Below are positions 52,374 through 61,962 of a stretch of 64,000 nt of DNA, piece by piece; the stretch's first letter is position 1; every line of letters starts with the position of its first letter. The position numbers were made by a program, and so were the translations under genes. Origin of the DNA: Flavobacterium sp. NRK F7 (GTDB taxonomy: Bacteria > Bacteroidota > Bacteroidia > Flavobacteriales > Flavobacteriaceae); assembly GCF_024054195.1 (NCBI RefSeq), contig NZ_JAMXLB010000001.1, positions 2,433,085 to 2,497,084 of the forward strand. The letters run 5' to 3'. The notes under the pieces are model-generated. The model had not been told where the DNA came from. It was given only the letters and a program-made list of their open reading frames with translations, and searched no databases.

Positions 52374-53981
52374 ATGCAAAAGCAATTAATAAAAGTACAT
52401 CCCTCAGACAATGTTATTGTAGCACTTGTTGACTTAAATGAAGGTGAAAAAGTGACTTTTGAAGATACTATAATTACAATTACAAAATCGGTCAAAGCAA
52501 AGCATAAAATTGCGGCTCAAGATTTTGAAAAAGGGGATCGAATTATCATGTATGGCGTTTTAGTAGGAAAGGCAAGTACATCAATTCAAAAAGGAGAAGT
52601 TGTTACGACTATTAATGTGACGCATCAAAGTGAAAAAGTATTTGGGAAAACGGACACCATTTCTTGGGTGGCACCCAATATTGAAAAATGGAAAGACAAA
52701 ACCTTTCTAGGATATCATAGAGAAGACGGACAAGTAGGAACAGAAAATGTTTGGCTGTTTTTTCCTTTGGTTTTTTGCGAAAATAGAAACATTGAAGTTC
52801 TAAAAGAAATATTCGAAAAAGAACTTTTAAAACAAAAGGTTAATAAACATCAAATGTTATTGCGTTCTTTAGTAAATAGTGATATATCTGCTGATGAAGA
52901 AACGGTTTCTGAGAATGTTTTTGAAAATATTGATGTTAAATTTATTACACATCAAGGGGGTTGTGGAGGTATAAGACAAGACTCTGAATTATTAGCCAAA
53001 TTATTGGCTGGATATGTTAATAATCCAAATGTTGCAGGTGCAACGGTATTGAGCTTAGGTTGTCAAAATTTGCAAATTGAAATTTTTAAACAAGCGTTAC
53101 AAACCATTAATCCTAACTCTAAGAAACCTATTATTATTTATGAACAACAAAAAATGGGTACCGTTGATGAAATGTTATCAGCTATAATTAAAGATTCCTT
53201 CGAAGCTATTAAGGAAGCCAATAAAATAGAACGAAAACCCGCTCCTTTATCTAAACTGAGAGTTGGTTTAGAATGTGGTGGTTCTGATGGCTTTTCAGGT
53301 ATTTCTGCCAATCCTACTTTAGGTCATGTTTCCGATTTATTAACAGCATTAGGTGGTACTGCCATTTTATCTGAATTTCCCGAGTTATGTGGGGTAGAAC
53401 AAGAATTAGTAAACCGTTGTGTAAACGAAGAAAAAGGAGAAAAATTTTTAGCTTTAATGAAAGCCTTTGAAAAATCGGTTGTAGATGCCGGTTCTGGTTT
53501 TGATATGAATCCTTCGCCTGGAAATATAAAAGACGGTTTAATTACAGATGCTATGAAATCGGCTGGAGCAGCAAAAAAAGGAGGAACTTCACCTGTTTGT
53601 GATGTTTTAGATTATGGAGAATATGTATCCACTACAGGTTTAAATTTGCTAAATACACCAGGAAATGACGTAGAAAGTACAACAGCTATGGTGGGTTCTG
53701 GAGCTACTTTAGTTTTGTTTACTACTGGTTTGGGCACACCAACAGGTAATCCTATTGCACCTATAATTAAAGTGTCTTCCAACTCAGAATTAGCACAAAA
53801 AATGCCAGATATTATTGATATTGATACTGGTGCAATCATTAGAGGAGAAAAGACAATTGAAGAAATGGGAGAGGAGATGCTTCATTTTATTATTGATGTA
53901 GCTAGTGGTAGAACTATTACAAAATCCAAACTTTTAAATCAAAATGATTTTATTCCTTGGAAAAGAGGAGTTTCCTTATAA
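52374..53981 (+). CDS. uxaA: Altronate dehydratase
   Basis: 535 residues, fused SAF-domain N-terminus (IKVHPSDNVIVALVDLNEGEKV, about 1-95) and the UxaA catalytic part (FLGYHREDGQVGTENVWL; HQGGCGGIRQDSELL; LECGGSDGFSGISANPTLG). Conserved Cys residues suit the iron-dependent site. It dehydrates altronate to KDG. It is the last gene before a strong terminator. Confidence 0.94.
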   Translation: MQKQLIKVHPSDNVIVALVDLNEGEKVTFEDTIITITKSVKAKHKIAAQDFEKGDRIIMYGVLVGKASTSIQKGEVVTTINVTHQSEKVFGKTDTISWVAPNIEKWKDKTFLGYHREDGQVGTENVWLFFPLVFCENRNIEVLKEIFEKELLKQKVNKHQMLLRSLVNSDISADEETVSENVFENIDVKFITHQGGCGGIRQDSELLAKLLAGYVNNPNVAGATVLSLGCQNLQIEIFKQALQTINPNSKKPIIIYEQQKMGTVDEMLSAIIKDSFEAIKEANKIERKPAPLSKLRVGLECGGSDGFSGISANPTLGHVSDLLTALGGTAILSEFPELCGVEQELVNRCVNEEKGEKFLALMKAFEKSVVDAGSGFDMNPSPGNIKDGLITDAMKSAGAAKKGGTSPVCDVLDYGEYVSTTGLNLLNTPGNDVESTTAMVGSGATLVLFTTGLGTPTGNPIAPIIKVSSNSELAQKMPDIIDIDTGAIIRGEKTIEEMGEEMLHFIIDVASGRTITKSKLLNQNDFIPWKRGVSL

Positions 53982-54017
53982 AAGAAAAGCCGTTTATTTT
54001 TAAACGGCTTTTCTTTT
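53980..54017. terminator. Bidirectional terminator between uxaA and lacI-type gene
   Basis: A perfect 17-base stem (AAAAGAAAAGCCGTTTA and its complement) with a TTTT loop. Its right end touches the stop of the convergent LacI gene at 54016. Confidence 0.92.
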
Positions 54018-55032
54018 ATAAGGGATTGCTTGTTGATTTTCTAATAATTAATTCCGGTTCTAAGATAACTTTTTTCTCAATTTTTACTTTCTCAGTATTA
54101 TTGATTTGTTCCAAAAAGACTTTTGCTGTCATTTTACCCATTTCTCTAGGAAACTGATCTATAGTACTAATCGAAAGTTCCATAAATTTTGTAAAAGGTT
54201 CATTACTAAAACCAATTACTGAAAAATCTTCTGGAATTTTAATACCTTTTTCCTTTAATTGTTGAATGGCTCCTAAGGCAGCAAAATCACTCGCTGAAAA
54301 CAAAGCATCTGGGGGATTTTTCATAGAAAGTAACTTTTTAATCGCTTTTTTTCCATCATCCAAATTACTCTCAGTTCGTACGACATAATCAGGTTCGTAA
54401 TCGATATTGTTATCTAATAAAGCTTGTTTATAGCCTAGAAAACGATCCTTAAAAATTTCAATATTGGTATCCCCTGAAAAATGTGCAATTTTTGTTCTTC
54501 CCGTATCAATTAAGTGTTGCGTTGCTTTATAACCACCATTAAAGTCGTTAATAGTAACCGAACTCACATTATTCAATGATTTTTTTCTATCAAAAAAGAT
54601 TAAAGGCACATCTTTCTTCAAAATGCGTTCAAAAATAGAATTTTTACTACTAGAAGTAGAAATAAGAATACCATCTACTTGTGCGTTTAATAGTGCTTCA
54701 ATATTATCGCCTTCTTTTATTTCATTCCCATCGGTTTGACAGATGATAATATGATAACCATGCGGATTTAATTCTTGTTCAATTCCTCTAATTACAGAAC
54801 CAAAAAAATTAGTATCTACTCGAGGCACAATAACACCAACGTTATTACTTTTTCCGCTTTTAAGAGCAAGAGCTAATTTATTTTGTTCATAATTCATTTT
54901 TTGAGCCGTTTTCAGAACAAGTTCCTTAGTGGCTTCGCTAACATCACTTTGATTGTTAAGTGCTCTAGATACTGTTGCAGCAGTAATATTCAATTTTTTA
55001 GCTATGTCGTAAATAGTGGTTTTCTTCTTCAT
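54016..55032 (-). CDS. LacI-family regulator, probable pectin/galacturonate repressor
   Basis: 338 residues, full LacI length. HTH: TTIYDIAKKLNITAATVSRALN; hinge: MNYEQNKLALALKSGKSNNVGVIVP. Both subdomains of the sugar-binding part are present (FFDRKKSLNNVSSVTINDFNGGY; ALFSASDFAALGAIQQL; VIGFSNEP). It is flanked by the kdu/uxa operon and the GH28-SusCD unit, each preceded by the same palindrome. Control of both by this protein is the natural reading; the inducer may be KDG or a uronate. Confidence 0.93.
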   Translation of the reverse strand: MKKKTTIYDIAKKLNITAATVSRALNNQSDVSEATKELVLKTAQKMNYEQNKLALALKSGKSNNVGVIVPRVDTNFFGSVIRGIEQELNPHGYHIIICQTDGNEIKEGDNIEALLNAQVDGILISTSSSKNSIFERILKKDVPLIFFDRKKSLNNVSSVTINDFNGGYKATQHLIDTGRTKIAHFSGDTNIEIFKDRFLGYKQALLDNNIDYEPDYVVRTESNLDDGKKAIKKLLSMKNPPDALFSASDFAALGAIQQLKEKGIKIPEDFSVIGFSNEPFTKFMELSISTIDQFPREMGKMTAKVFLEQINNTEKVKIEKKVILEPELIIRKSTSNPL

Positions 55033-55222
55033 TTATAAGGATCAACTTAAGACGTATTAGTAATAAAATGGCTTTGAAAGTAATGGATTAAGAAATACAA
55101 AAATAACTATAATATTAGATTTATCAATATTTTTTTAATCTATGAATATCATAATTATTTTAAGTAATTATTATGCATTGAGTAATTATTTCACTTTTTT
55201 TTTATTTTTTATTAAAATTTAC

Positions 55223-55265
55223 TTGTTTAGTAAGACACTTTTATTTATTTTCGTAATCGATTACG
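55223..55265 (+). promoter_or_regulatory. Promoter with overlapping LacI palindrome before GH28
   Basis: CGTAATCGATTACG at 55252-55265 is identical to the word before kduI. TTG at 55223-55225 and TATTTTCG at 55246-55253 (one mismatch to TAnnTTTG) are 20 bases apart, so the palindrome overlaps the -7 box and bound repressor would block polymerase. The 55033-55295 gap holds no gene. Confidence 0.7.
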
Positions 55266-55295
55266 GTAAATAATTTATTAATTAATAAATCTAAA

Positions 55296-56753
55296 ATGAA
55301 GTTTCCTTTTGAAATACTAAAACTACTGATTGTTATTCTTGTAATAACATCTATAGATTCATGTAAACATAAAAAAGAAAATACAGCTGCTAAAAAAGAA
55401 AGAACAGCAACAGAAATTTTGGAGGAAATTATTACTAACGTAAAAGAACCTCAGTTTAAAAGTGATGTATTTAATATAATCGATTTTGGTGCTATTGGAG
55501 ATGGAAAAACGGTAAACACAAAAGCTATTGAAAATGCAATACAAAAATGTGCAAAAAATGGTGGTGGTGTGGTTATAATACCTATTGGAAAATACTTAAC
55601 GGGTCCTATTCATTTAGAAAGTAATGTTAATTTACATTTAGAGGAAGGAGCAGAAGTCTTATTTTCTACTAATCCTAATGATTATTATCCTTTAGTGCAC
55701 ACTTCATTTGAAGGCATTGAACTTCTTAATTATTCACCATTAATTTATGCCTATCAAAAAAATAATATCGCAATCACTGGTAAAGGTATTTTAAATGGTC
55801 AAGCCAATGAAACCAATTGGTGGCCATGGAAAGGAAGTACTTCGGAAGGACATTCATATGGTTTTATTGAAGGGCAACCCTCCCAAAAAGACAGCTTAAA
55901 CTTACCCACATTAATGCACATGGGACAAAATGAAGTAGCTCTAAATGAAAGAGTTTTTGGTAAAGGGCATTATTTACGCCCAAACTTTATTGAGCCTTTT
56001 GAGTGTACTAATGTTTTAATAAAAGATGTTACTATCATAAATGCTCCATTTTGGATCATCCATCCCATAAAATGTAACTCGGTAATTGTGGATAATGTTT
56101 CAATAACAAGTCACGGACCCAATAACGACGGTTGTGATCCTGAATACTCAAAGAATGTAATCATCAAAAATTGCACATTTAATACAGGTGATGATTGTAT
56201 CGCGATTAAAGCAGGAAGAGATGCTGAAGGGAGAAAAGTAGGTATTAAAAGTGAAAATATTGTAGTTCAAAATTGTAAAATGATTGATGGACATGGAGGT
56301 GTTGTAATTGGTAGTGAAATGTCTGCTGGAGTACAAAACGTTTTTGTTGAAAACTGCATTATGGATAGTCCAAACTTAGAAAGAGCCATTCGCATTAAAA
56401 CCAATACGAGAAGGGGAGGAACCGTTGATGGAGTATATGTTAAAAATTTAAAAGTTGGAGAAGTGAAAGAAGCACTCCTAAAAATAAATTTAAAATATAG
56501 TATTTATGAAAATCAGCAAGGAAACTTTATTCCTAAAGTAAAAAATATTTTTTTACAGGATGTAACAGTCAAAAATTCTGGAAAATATGTAATTCTAGCA
56601 GACGGTTTAGAAAACTCAATAATTGAAAACATTCAATTTAAAAATGTATCAGTCGATACAGTTCAAAATGATTTTTCATTAAAACATGTCAGTAAAGTAC
56701 AATTTATTAATACCTACATAAATAAAAGAAAACTAACCAACAACCCTAATTAA
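55296..56753 (+). CDS. GH28 polygalacturonase-type lipoprotein
   Basis: 485 residues. A signal ending in IDSC suggests a lipoprotein (Cys23). After a lysine-rich linker, FNIIDFGAIGDGKTVNTKAI opens the right-handed beta helix. GH28 residues are present: Asp278 in NNDGCDPE, Asp299-Asp300 in NTGDDCIAI, His333 in DGHGGVVIG and RIKT. It hydrolyses galacturonosyl links (endo or exo, or rhamnogalacturonan type). It is the first gene behind the palindrome and 13 bases before susC. Confidence 0.93.
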   Translation: MKFPFEILKLLIVILVITSIDSCKHKKENTAAKKERTATEILEEIITNVKEPQFKSDVFNIIDFGAIGDGKTVNTKAIENAIQKCAKNGGGVVIIPIGKYLTGPIHLESNVNLHLEEGAEVLFSTNPNDYYPLVHTSFEGIELLNYSPLIYAYQKNNIAITGKGILNGQANETNWWPWKGSTSEGHSYGFIEGQPSQKDSLNLPTLMHMGQNEVALNERVFGKGHYLRPNFIEPFECTNVLIKDVTIINAPFWIIHPIKCNSVIVDNVSITSHGPNNDGCDPEYSKNVIIKNCTFNTGDDCIAIKAGRDAEGRKVGIKSENIVVQNCKMIDGHGGVVIGSEMSAGVQNVFVENCIMDSPNLERAIRIKTNTRRGGTVDGVYVKNLKVGEVKEALLKINLKYSIYENQQGNFIPKVKNIFLQDVTVKNSGKYVILADGLENSIIENIQFKNVSVDTVQNDFSLKHVSKVQFINTYINKRKLTNNPN

Positions 56754-56766
56754 ACTAAATTTTATT

Positions 56767-59700
56767 ATGAAGATGAAAATTTTATTAACCCATAGGCAAC
56801 TCTATTTAATTGCGTTGTTTCTATCTTTATTCTTATCTCAAAATGGATTTACTCAAAATGGAAAAATTAAAATTTCTGGAACGGTAATAGATTCTAGTGA
56901 TAAATTACCCATACCAGGAGTAAATGTGTATGAAAAAGGTACTAAAAATGGACAATCTACAAATTTTGATGGTTTTTTTGAAATTGAAACCAACAATCCA
57001 AATGCCACACTAGTATTTAGTTACATCGGTTATATAACAAATGAAGTTCAAGTAAATGGTCAAACTAAATTAACTGTAAACCTTATTCAAGATACAAAAA
57101 AATTAGATGAAGTAATTGTCATTGGATATGGAACCTCAAAAAAAGCTGATTTGACAGGATCAGTTGCAGCCATATCAAGTGAAGAAATTCTAAAAAGACC
57201 CGTTACGAATGTCGCAGAAGCTTTGACGGGGCAAATTGCTGGAATAAACATTACCACTACAGAAGGTTCACCTGATGCAGAAATTAACATAAGAGTTCGT
57301 GGTGGTGGCTCATTATCTCAAGATGCTTCACCATTGTATATTGTAGATGGATTTCCTGTAACCAGCATTAGTGATATTTCTCCATCCAATATTGAAAATA
57401 TTACGGTATTAAAAGATGCTTCTTCTACTGCAATTTATGGTTCAAGAGGTGCATATGGTGTTATTTTAATTACTACAAAATCGGGAACCAAAGGAAATAA
57501 AATAGAAGTTTCTTATAACACTTTTACAGGGTTCAATAAAATTCGTAAAACATTAGATATAAATGGTTCTAAAGACTACGTAAATTGGCAATACGAATAT
57601 GCTTTATTAACAAATGATGTAACTTCATTCGAAGATTATTTAGGAACTTGGGATAATATCAATCAATATGATTCTACACCTACGACTAATTGGCAAGACA
57701 ATATTTTCGGGCAAACAGGAATCGTACAAAATCATGATTTAAGTGTAAGAGGAGGTTCTGATAAAATCAATTATAACTTTAATTATACCCATTATGATTT
57801 GAAAGGAATTATGATTGGTTCCGATTATAAAAGAGACAATTTATCTTTACGATTAAAAAGTAAACCGAATGATAATATCAGTTTAAATTACACAGTAAGA
57901 TATTCTGATACTGAAATTAATGGAGGAGGAGCCAATGAACAAAATGAAAAATCAACGGCTGATTCTCGTATGAAACATTTCATAGGTTTTGCTCCATTCG
58001 AGATTGATGGCGTTACCAGTAGCAGTACAGATGAAGATTTAGCAAGTAACTTAACTAATCCTTATGTAACTGTAGCTGATAACAACAGACGTCAATTTAG
58101 AAGAAATTTTAATATGTTAGGAGGTATTTCATGGAATATTACTGATGCGCTACAATTGTCTACTGATTTTGGTTTGGATTATTATAAATTTTCAGATTAT
58201 CGTTTTTATGGAAAAAGTACTTATTATGTAAATAATACTCCAGCAGTTGAAAATCAAGGGATGCCTGCTCTTATTTTTAGTACTAGAGACGATAAAAGAT
58301 TTAGAAACGCAACTACCTTAAATTATGATTTTAAAAAATTACTTGGAAATGACCATCATTTAAAAGTTTTATTAGGAGGGGAAACTATTAATTTTAAATC
58401 CAATACCTTAACGAATACTATACATGCCTATCCAAGTTTTTTTACTTTTGATAACGCCATTAACTTAACGACACAAGGAACACCTTTCTCTACAGAAAAT
58501 TATAATTTACCAGAAGACAAATTACTCTCCTTTTTTGGTAGAATTAATTACGATTTTAAAAACAAATACTTACTTACGGCAACCTATCGTGCAGATGGCT
58601 CAAGTAAATTTTTAGGAAAAAACAAATGGGGTTATTTTCCATCAGTTGCAGCTGCTTGGAAAATTTCAGAAGAAAGCTTTTTAGAGAAATACGATTGGTT
58701 GAATCTGTTAAAAGTAAGAGTTAGTTATGGAAAGGCAGGTAATAATAATATTCCTGTAGGTCAAACTATTCAGCCATTTCAATCTTCAGTAACTTCATGG
58801 ATTAATAATGTAAACAGTTATTGGGCTGCTTCTAATGTACTGGCCAACCCTGATTTAAAATGGGAAACCACTACTACACAAAACTTAGGTATTGATTATG
58901 AAATTTTTAATGGAAGAATTAGTGGAACATTTGATACCTATAAAAATTTAACTAGTGATTTATTAATCAATTTCCCAATTCCAGGCACAGGTTATAATAC
59001 CCAATATAGAAATATGGGTGAAATTCAAAATAAAGGAATTGAAGCTTCTTTAAATGTTGATGCCATTAAAAAAGAAAAATTCAACTTAAGTTTTGCTTTC
59101 AATATTAGTTTAAATAAAAATAACATTAACTCATTAGGTGAATTAAGTGATTTTGGAGCAGCGTCAAGATGGGCATCTACAGCTATAGATACTGACTTCT
59201 TAGTTAATGTAGGACAACCTCTAGGTCTAATGTATGGTTACCAAAGTGATGGTCGCTATGAAGTATCCGATTTTGATTATGTGGGTGGTGTCTATACTTT
59301 GAAACCAAATGTACCAAGTAATTCATCTATTATAGGTACTGTAAATCCAGGATCAATGAAATTAAAAGATACCAATGGAGACGGTGTAGTTAATTTAGAG
59401 GATAGAACTATTATTGGAAATGCGAACCCAAAACATACAGGTGGTTTTATTATCAATGCCAATTATTCCAACTTTGATTTTTCTGCTGGTTTTAACTGGA
59501 GCTATGGAAATGACATTTACAATGCTACTAAAATTGAACATTCGACTGCAACCTCTAATGCAGGCCAATTTAGAAATTTATTAACAACAATGGCTGAAGG
59601 AGTTAGATGGAACAATGTAGATCCAACGACAGGAAGTTTGGTTACCGATCCGAACCAATTAACTGCATTAAATAGTAATACATCGATGTGGTCTCCTTTT

Positions 59701-59985
59701 ATGGATCGATATGTTTTCTCTGATTGGGCTGTTGAAGATGGATCTTTCTTACGATTAAATACCCTAACACTTGGATATAGTTTACCAAATGACTTCATAC
59801 AAAAAATTGGAATTTCAAGATTACGATTATATAGTACGGTAAGCAATGTATTTGTATGGACTAAATATTCTGGTTTTGATCCAGAAGTTTCAACTAGAAG
59901 ACAAACACCATACACTCCAGGAGTTGACTATTCACCGTATCCAAAAAGCAGACAAATACTGTTAGGATTAAATTTAAATTTTTAA
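56767..59985 (+). CDS. SusC-like TonB-dependent transporter
   Basis: 1072 residues. Signal peptide, carboxypeptidase-regulatory-like domain (KISGTVIDSSDKLPIPGVNVY), TonB box region (LDEVIVIGYG), plug (RVRGGGSLSQDASPLYIVDGFP) and a 22-strand barrel ending LLGLNLNF. With SusD it imports oligosaccharides across the outer membrane; the neighbours point to pectin fragments. Confidence 0.96.
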   Translation: MKMKILLTHRQLYLIALFLSLFLSQNGFTQNGKIKISGTVIDSSDKLPIPGVNVYEKGTKNGQSTNFDGFFEIETNNPNATLVFSYIGYITNEVQVNGQTKLTVNLIQDTKKLDEVIVIGYGTSKKADLTGSVAAISSEEILKRPVTNVAEALTGQIAGINITTTEGSPDAEINIRVRGGGSLSQDASPLYIVDGFPVTSISDISPSNIENITVLKDASSTAIYGSRGAYGVILITTKSGTKGNKIEVSYNTFTGFNKIRKTLDINGSKDYVNWQYEYALLTNDVTSFEDYLGTWDNINQYDSTPTTNWQDNIFGQTGIVQNHDLSVRGGSDKINYNFNYTHYDLKGIMIGSDYKRDNLSLRLKSKPNDNISLNYTVRYSDTEINGGGANEQNEKSTADSRMKHFIGFAPFEIDGVTSSSTDEDLASNLTNPYVTVADNNRRQFRRNFNMLGGISWNITDALQLSTDFGLDYYKFSDYRFYGKSTYYVNNTPAVENQGMPALIFSTRDDKRFRNATTLNYDFKKLLGNDHHLKVLLGGETINFKSNTLTNTIHAYPSFFTFDNAINLTTQGTPFSTENYNLPEDKLLSFFGRINYDFKNKYLLTATYRADGSSKFLGKNKWGYFPSVAAAWKISEESFLEKYDWLNLLKVRVSYGKAGNNNIPVGQTIQPFQSSVTSWINNVNSYWAASNVLANPDLKWETTTTQNLGIDYEIFNGRISGTFDTYKNLTSDLLINFPIPGTGYNTQYRNMGEIQNKGIEASLNVDAIKKEKFNLSFAFNISLNKNNINSLGELSDFGAASRWASTAIDTDFLVNVGQPLGLMYGYQSDGRYEVSDFDYVGGVYTLKPNVPSNSSIIGTVNPGSMKLKDTNGDGVVNLEDRTIIGNANPKHTGGFIINANYSNFDFSAGFNWSYGNDIYNATKIEHSTATSNAGQFRNLLTTMAEGVRWNNVDPTTGSLVTDPNQLTALNSNTSMWSPFMDRYVFSDWAVEDGSFLRLNTLTLGYSLPNDFIQKIGISRLRLYSTVSNVFVWTKYSGFDPEVSTRRQTPYTPGVDYSPYPKSRQILLGLNLNF

Positions 59986-60004
59986 TAACTAAAACTATTA
60001 TAAA

Positions 60005-61789
60005 ATGAAAAATAGAATATTAGTTTTTGCAATCATTATAAGCGCTATTTTAAGTTCTTGTGAAGAAGATTATCTCGATTCTAAAACATTATCTACCTTA
60101 GATGAATCTGTAATTTTTTCAACTCCAGGACTAGCACAAGGGGCTGTAGATGGTATTAAAGTTCCTTTTGGTGAAACCAATTCCTACAGAGGACGATTCT
60201 TACCATGGTATGGAATGAATACCGATATTGAATGGTACAATGCATCGGAATCAACTTCCAATGATAATGCTACTTTATGCAACTATAATGCTTTACCTAA
60301 TAATACTCAAATGAATACTTCTAACAATGCTTGGGATAAAATGTACCAAGGTATTGAGAGAGCCAATATTTGTATTCGTGGTTTACGTACCTACGGAAAT
60401 CCAACAGCTGGTTCAGAATTAGGGTATTTGTTAGGTGAAGCCTTAACTTTAAGAGCGGTTTATTATGCCGATTTATTAAAAGCATGGGGTGATGTACCTG
60501 CACGATTTGAACCTATAAGTTCGGAAACATTGTATTTGCCAAAATCAAATAGAGATATCATCTATAAGCAATTAATCCAAGATTTAGGTGAAGCTGCTGA
60601 TTTAGTGCCTTGGCCAAACGGAAATGCAGCTACAGGAAGTGTAGAACGTGTCAATAAAGCTTTCGTAAAAGGATTAAGAGCAAGATTAGCCCTTGCTGCT
60701 TCAGGATTTCAACAATATCCAGATGGAGTTAGAAAAAGTAATGATCCTGAACTATCGGTTCAAAATATGTATACTTTGGCTTTTAACGAATGTAAAGCTA
60801 TTATCGACAGTGGAACGGCTCATTTAGAACCAACTTTCGAAGGACTATGGAAAAAATACAATCAAGAAAACACACAAGCGGGAGGTGAATCGTTATGGGA
60901 AATCCCTTTTTCTGCAGGTAGAGGTAGAATGCTATTTACATTTGCTGTAAGACATACGAATAACGATCAATATCATTCTAATGGAAATAATAGAGGAGGA
61001 CAAGCTGGTCCTCTGCCTTTTATCTTTTATGATTATGATGAAGCGGATGCAAGAAGAGATGTAACCTGTGTTCCTTATTTATGGGGACCAGCTACAAACG
61101 GATTTGCAAAACAACAACTAGGCGCATTGAATAAATGGTATTTTGGTAAATACCGTTATGAATGGATGAATCGAATTGTAACATCTACAAATGATGACGG
61201 TGTAAATAAAATTTACATGCGTTACGCAGAAATCTTGTTAATGGCTGCGGAAACAGCTAATGAATTACAAGGACCTAGTGCAGCTGCTCCTTACTTAAAA
61301 GAATTGCGTATGAGAGCTTTTGATCCTTCTTTACATCCAACAAAAGTTGATGCTTATGTGAATGCTTTGGGTAGTAAACAACAAATGTTTGATGCTATCG
61401 TAGAAGAACATAAATATGAATTTACAGGTGAAATGGAACGTAAGCAAGCTTTAATTCGTTGGAACTTATTAGAAACTAAACTAGTAGAAGCTAAAGCAAA
61501 AATGTTTGATTTGCAACAAAGAGCAGGAGATTATTTTGATGTACCTTCTACATTGTATTATAAATATGCAACAGATAACGAAACGTTAATCATCTACGGA
61601 TTGAATAGAAATGAAAATACAGTTCCAGGTCCAGACTATACTGCTTTTCAATGGGATAATCTTACAGATTCTAAAATAAATGCCTTATATAGTAGTGAAA
61701 CGAGTCCAAATAATCGACAATTTTGGCCTATCTGGCAGGTCTTTTTAGATTCTAGTAACGGAACATTGGTTAACGATTACGGATATTAA
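60005..61789 (+). CDS. SusD-like substrate-binding lipoprotein
   Basis: 594 residues. Lipobox LSSC (Cys19), then EEDYLDSKTLSTLDESVIF as the RagB/SusD start, TPR-like helices (GEALTLRAVYYADLLKAWGDVP) and the C-terminal half with MRYAEILLMAAETANEL and FTGEMERKQALIRW. It is a surface lipoprotein acting as the lid of the SusC channel. It begins 19 bases after susC. Confidence 0.95.
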   Translation: MKNRILVFAIIISAILSSCEEDYLDSKTLSTLDESVIFSTPGLAQGAVDGIKVPFGETNSYRGRFLPWYGMNTDIEWYNASESTSNDNATLCNYNALPNNTQMNTSNNAWDKMYQGIERANICIRGLRTYGNPTAGSELGYLLGEALTLRAVYYADLLKAWGDVPARFEPISSETLYLPKSNRDIIYKQLIQDLGEAADLVPWPNGNAATGSVERVNKAFVKGLRARLALAASGFQQYPDGVRKSNDPELSVQNMYTLAFNECKAIIDSGTAHLEPTFEGLWKKYNQENTQAGGESLWEIPFSAGRGRMLFTFAVRHTNNDQYHSNGNNRGGQAGPLPFIFYDYDEADARRDVTCVPYLWGPATNGFAKQQLGALNKWYFGKYRYEWMNRIVTSTNDDGVNKIYMRYAEILLMAAETANELQGPSAAAPYLKELRMRAFDPSLHPTKVDAYVNALGSKQQMFDAIVEEHKYEFTGEMERKQALIRWNLLETKLVEAKAKMFDLQQRAGDYFDVPSTLYYKYATDNETLIIYGLNRNENTVPGPDYTAFQWDNLTDSKINALYSSETSPNNRQFWPIWQVFLDSSNGTLVNDYGY

Positions 61790-61832
61790 TTGGACCCGTT
61801 TAATTTGAGTTAGTAGAATTGTAGAATTTGTT

Positions 61833-61893
61833 TTTACCGAATGCTTGAGAATTGCATTTCAAAGATTTAGAATTTCTTATGGTATTCGGTAAA
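61833..61893 (+). repeat. 10-bp inverted repeat in the susD-pectinesterase gap
   Basis: TTTACCGAAT (61833-61842) and ATTCGGTAAA (61884-61893) are perfect complements 41 bases apart; one more pair and a G-U extend the stem inward. It lacks a T run, so it is a possible mRNA stabilising, attenuating or protein-binding element rather than a plain terminator. Confidence 0.5.
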
Positions 61894-61962
61894 GCAAATT
61901 AATAACAAAATCCAAAACCTTATTTTTTATAAACGATTAAAAATCAAAAAAAATACAAAATC

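Noticed and set aside
59517-59915. 132-residue minus-strand frame inside susC
   Set aside because: It is the antisense of a well-conserved barrel region with no start context or family match.
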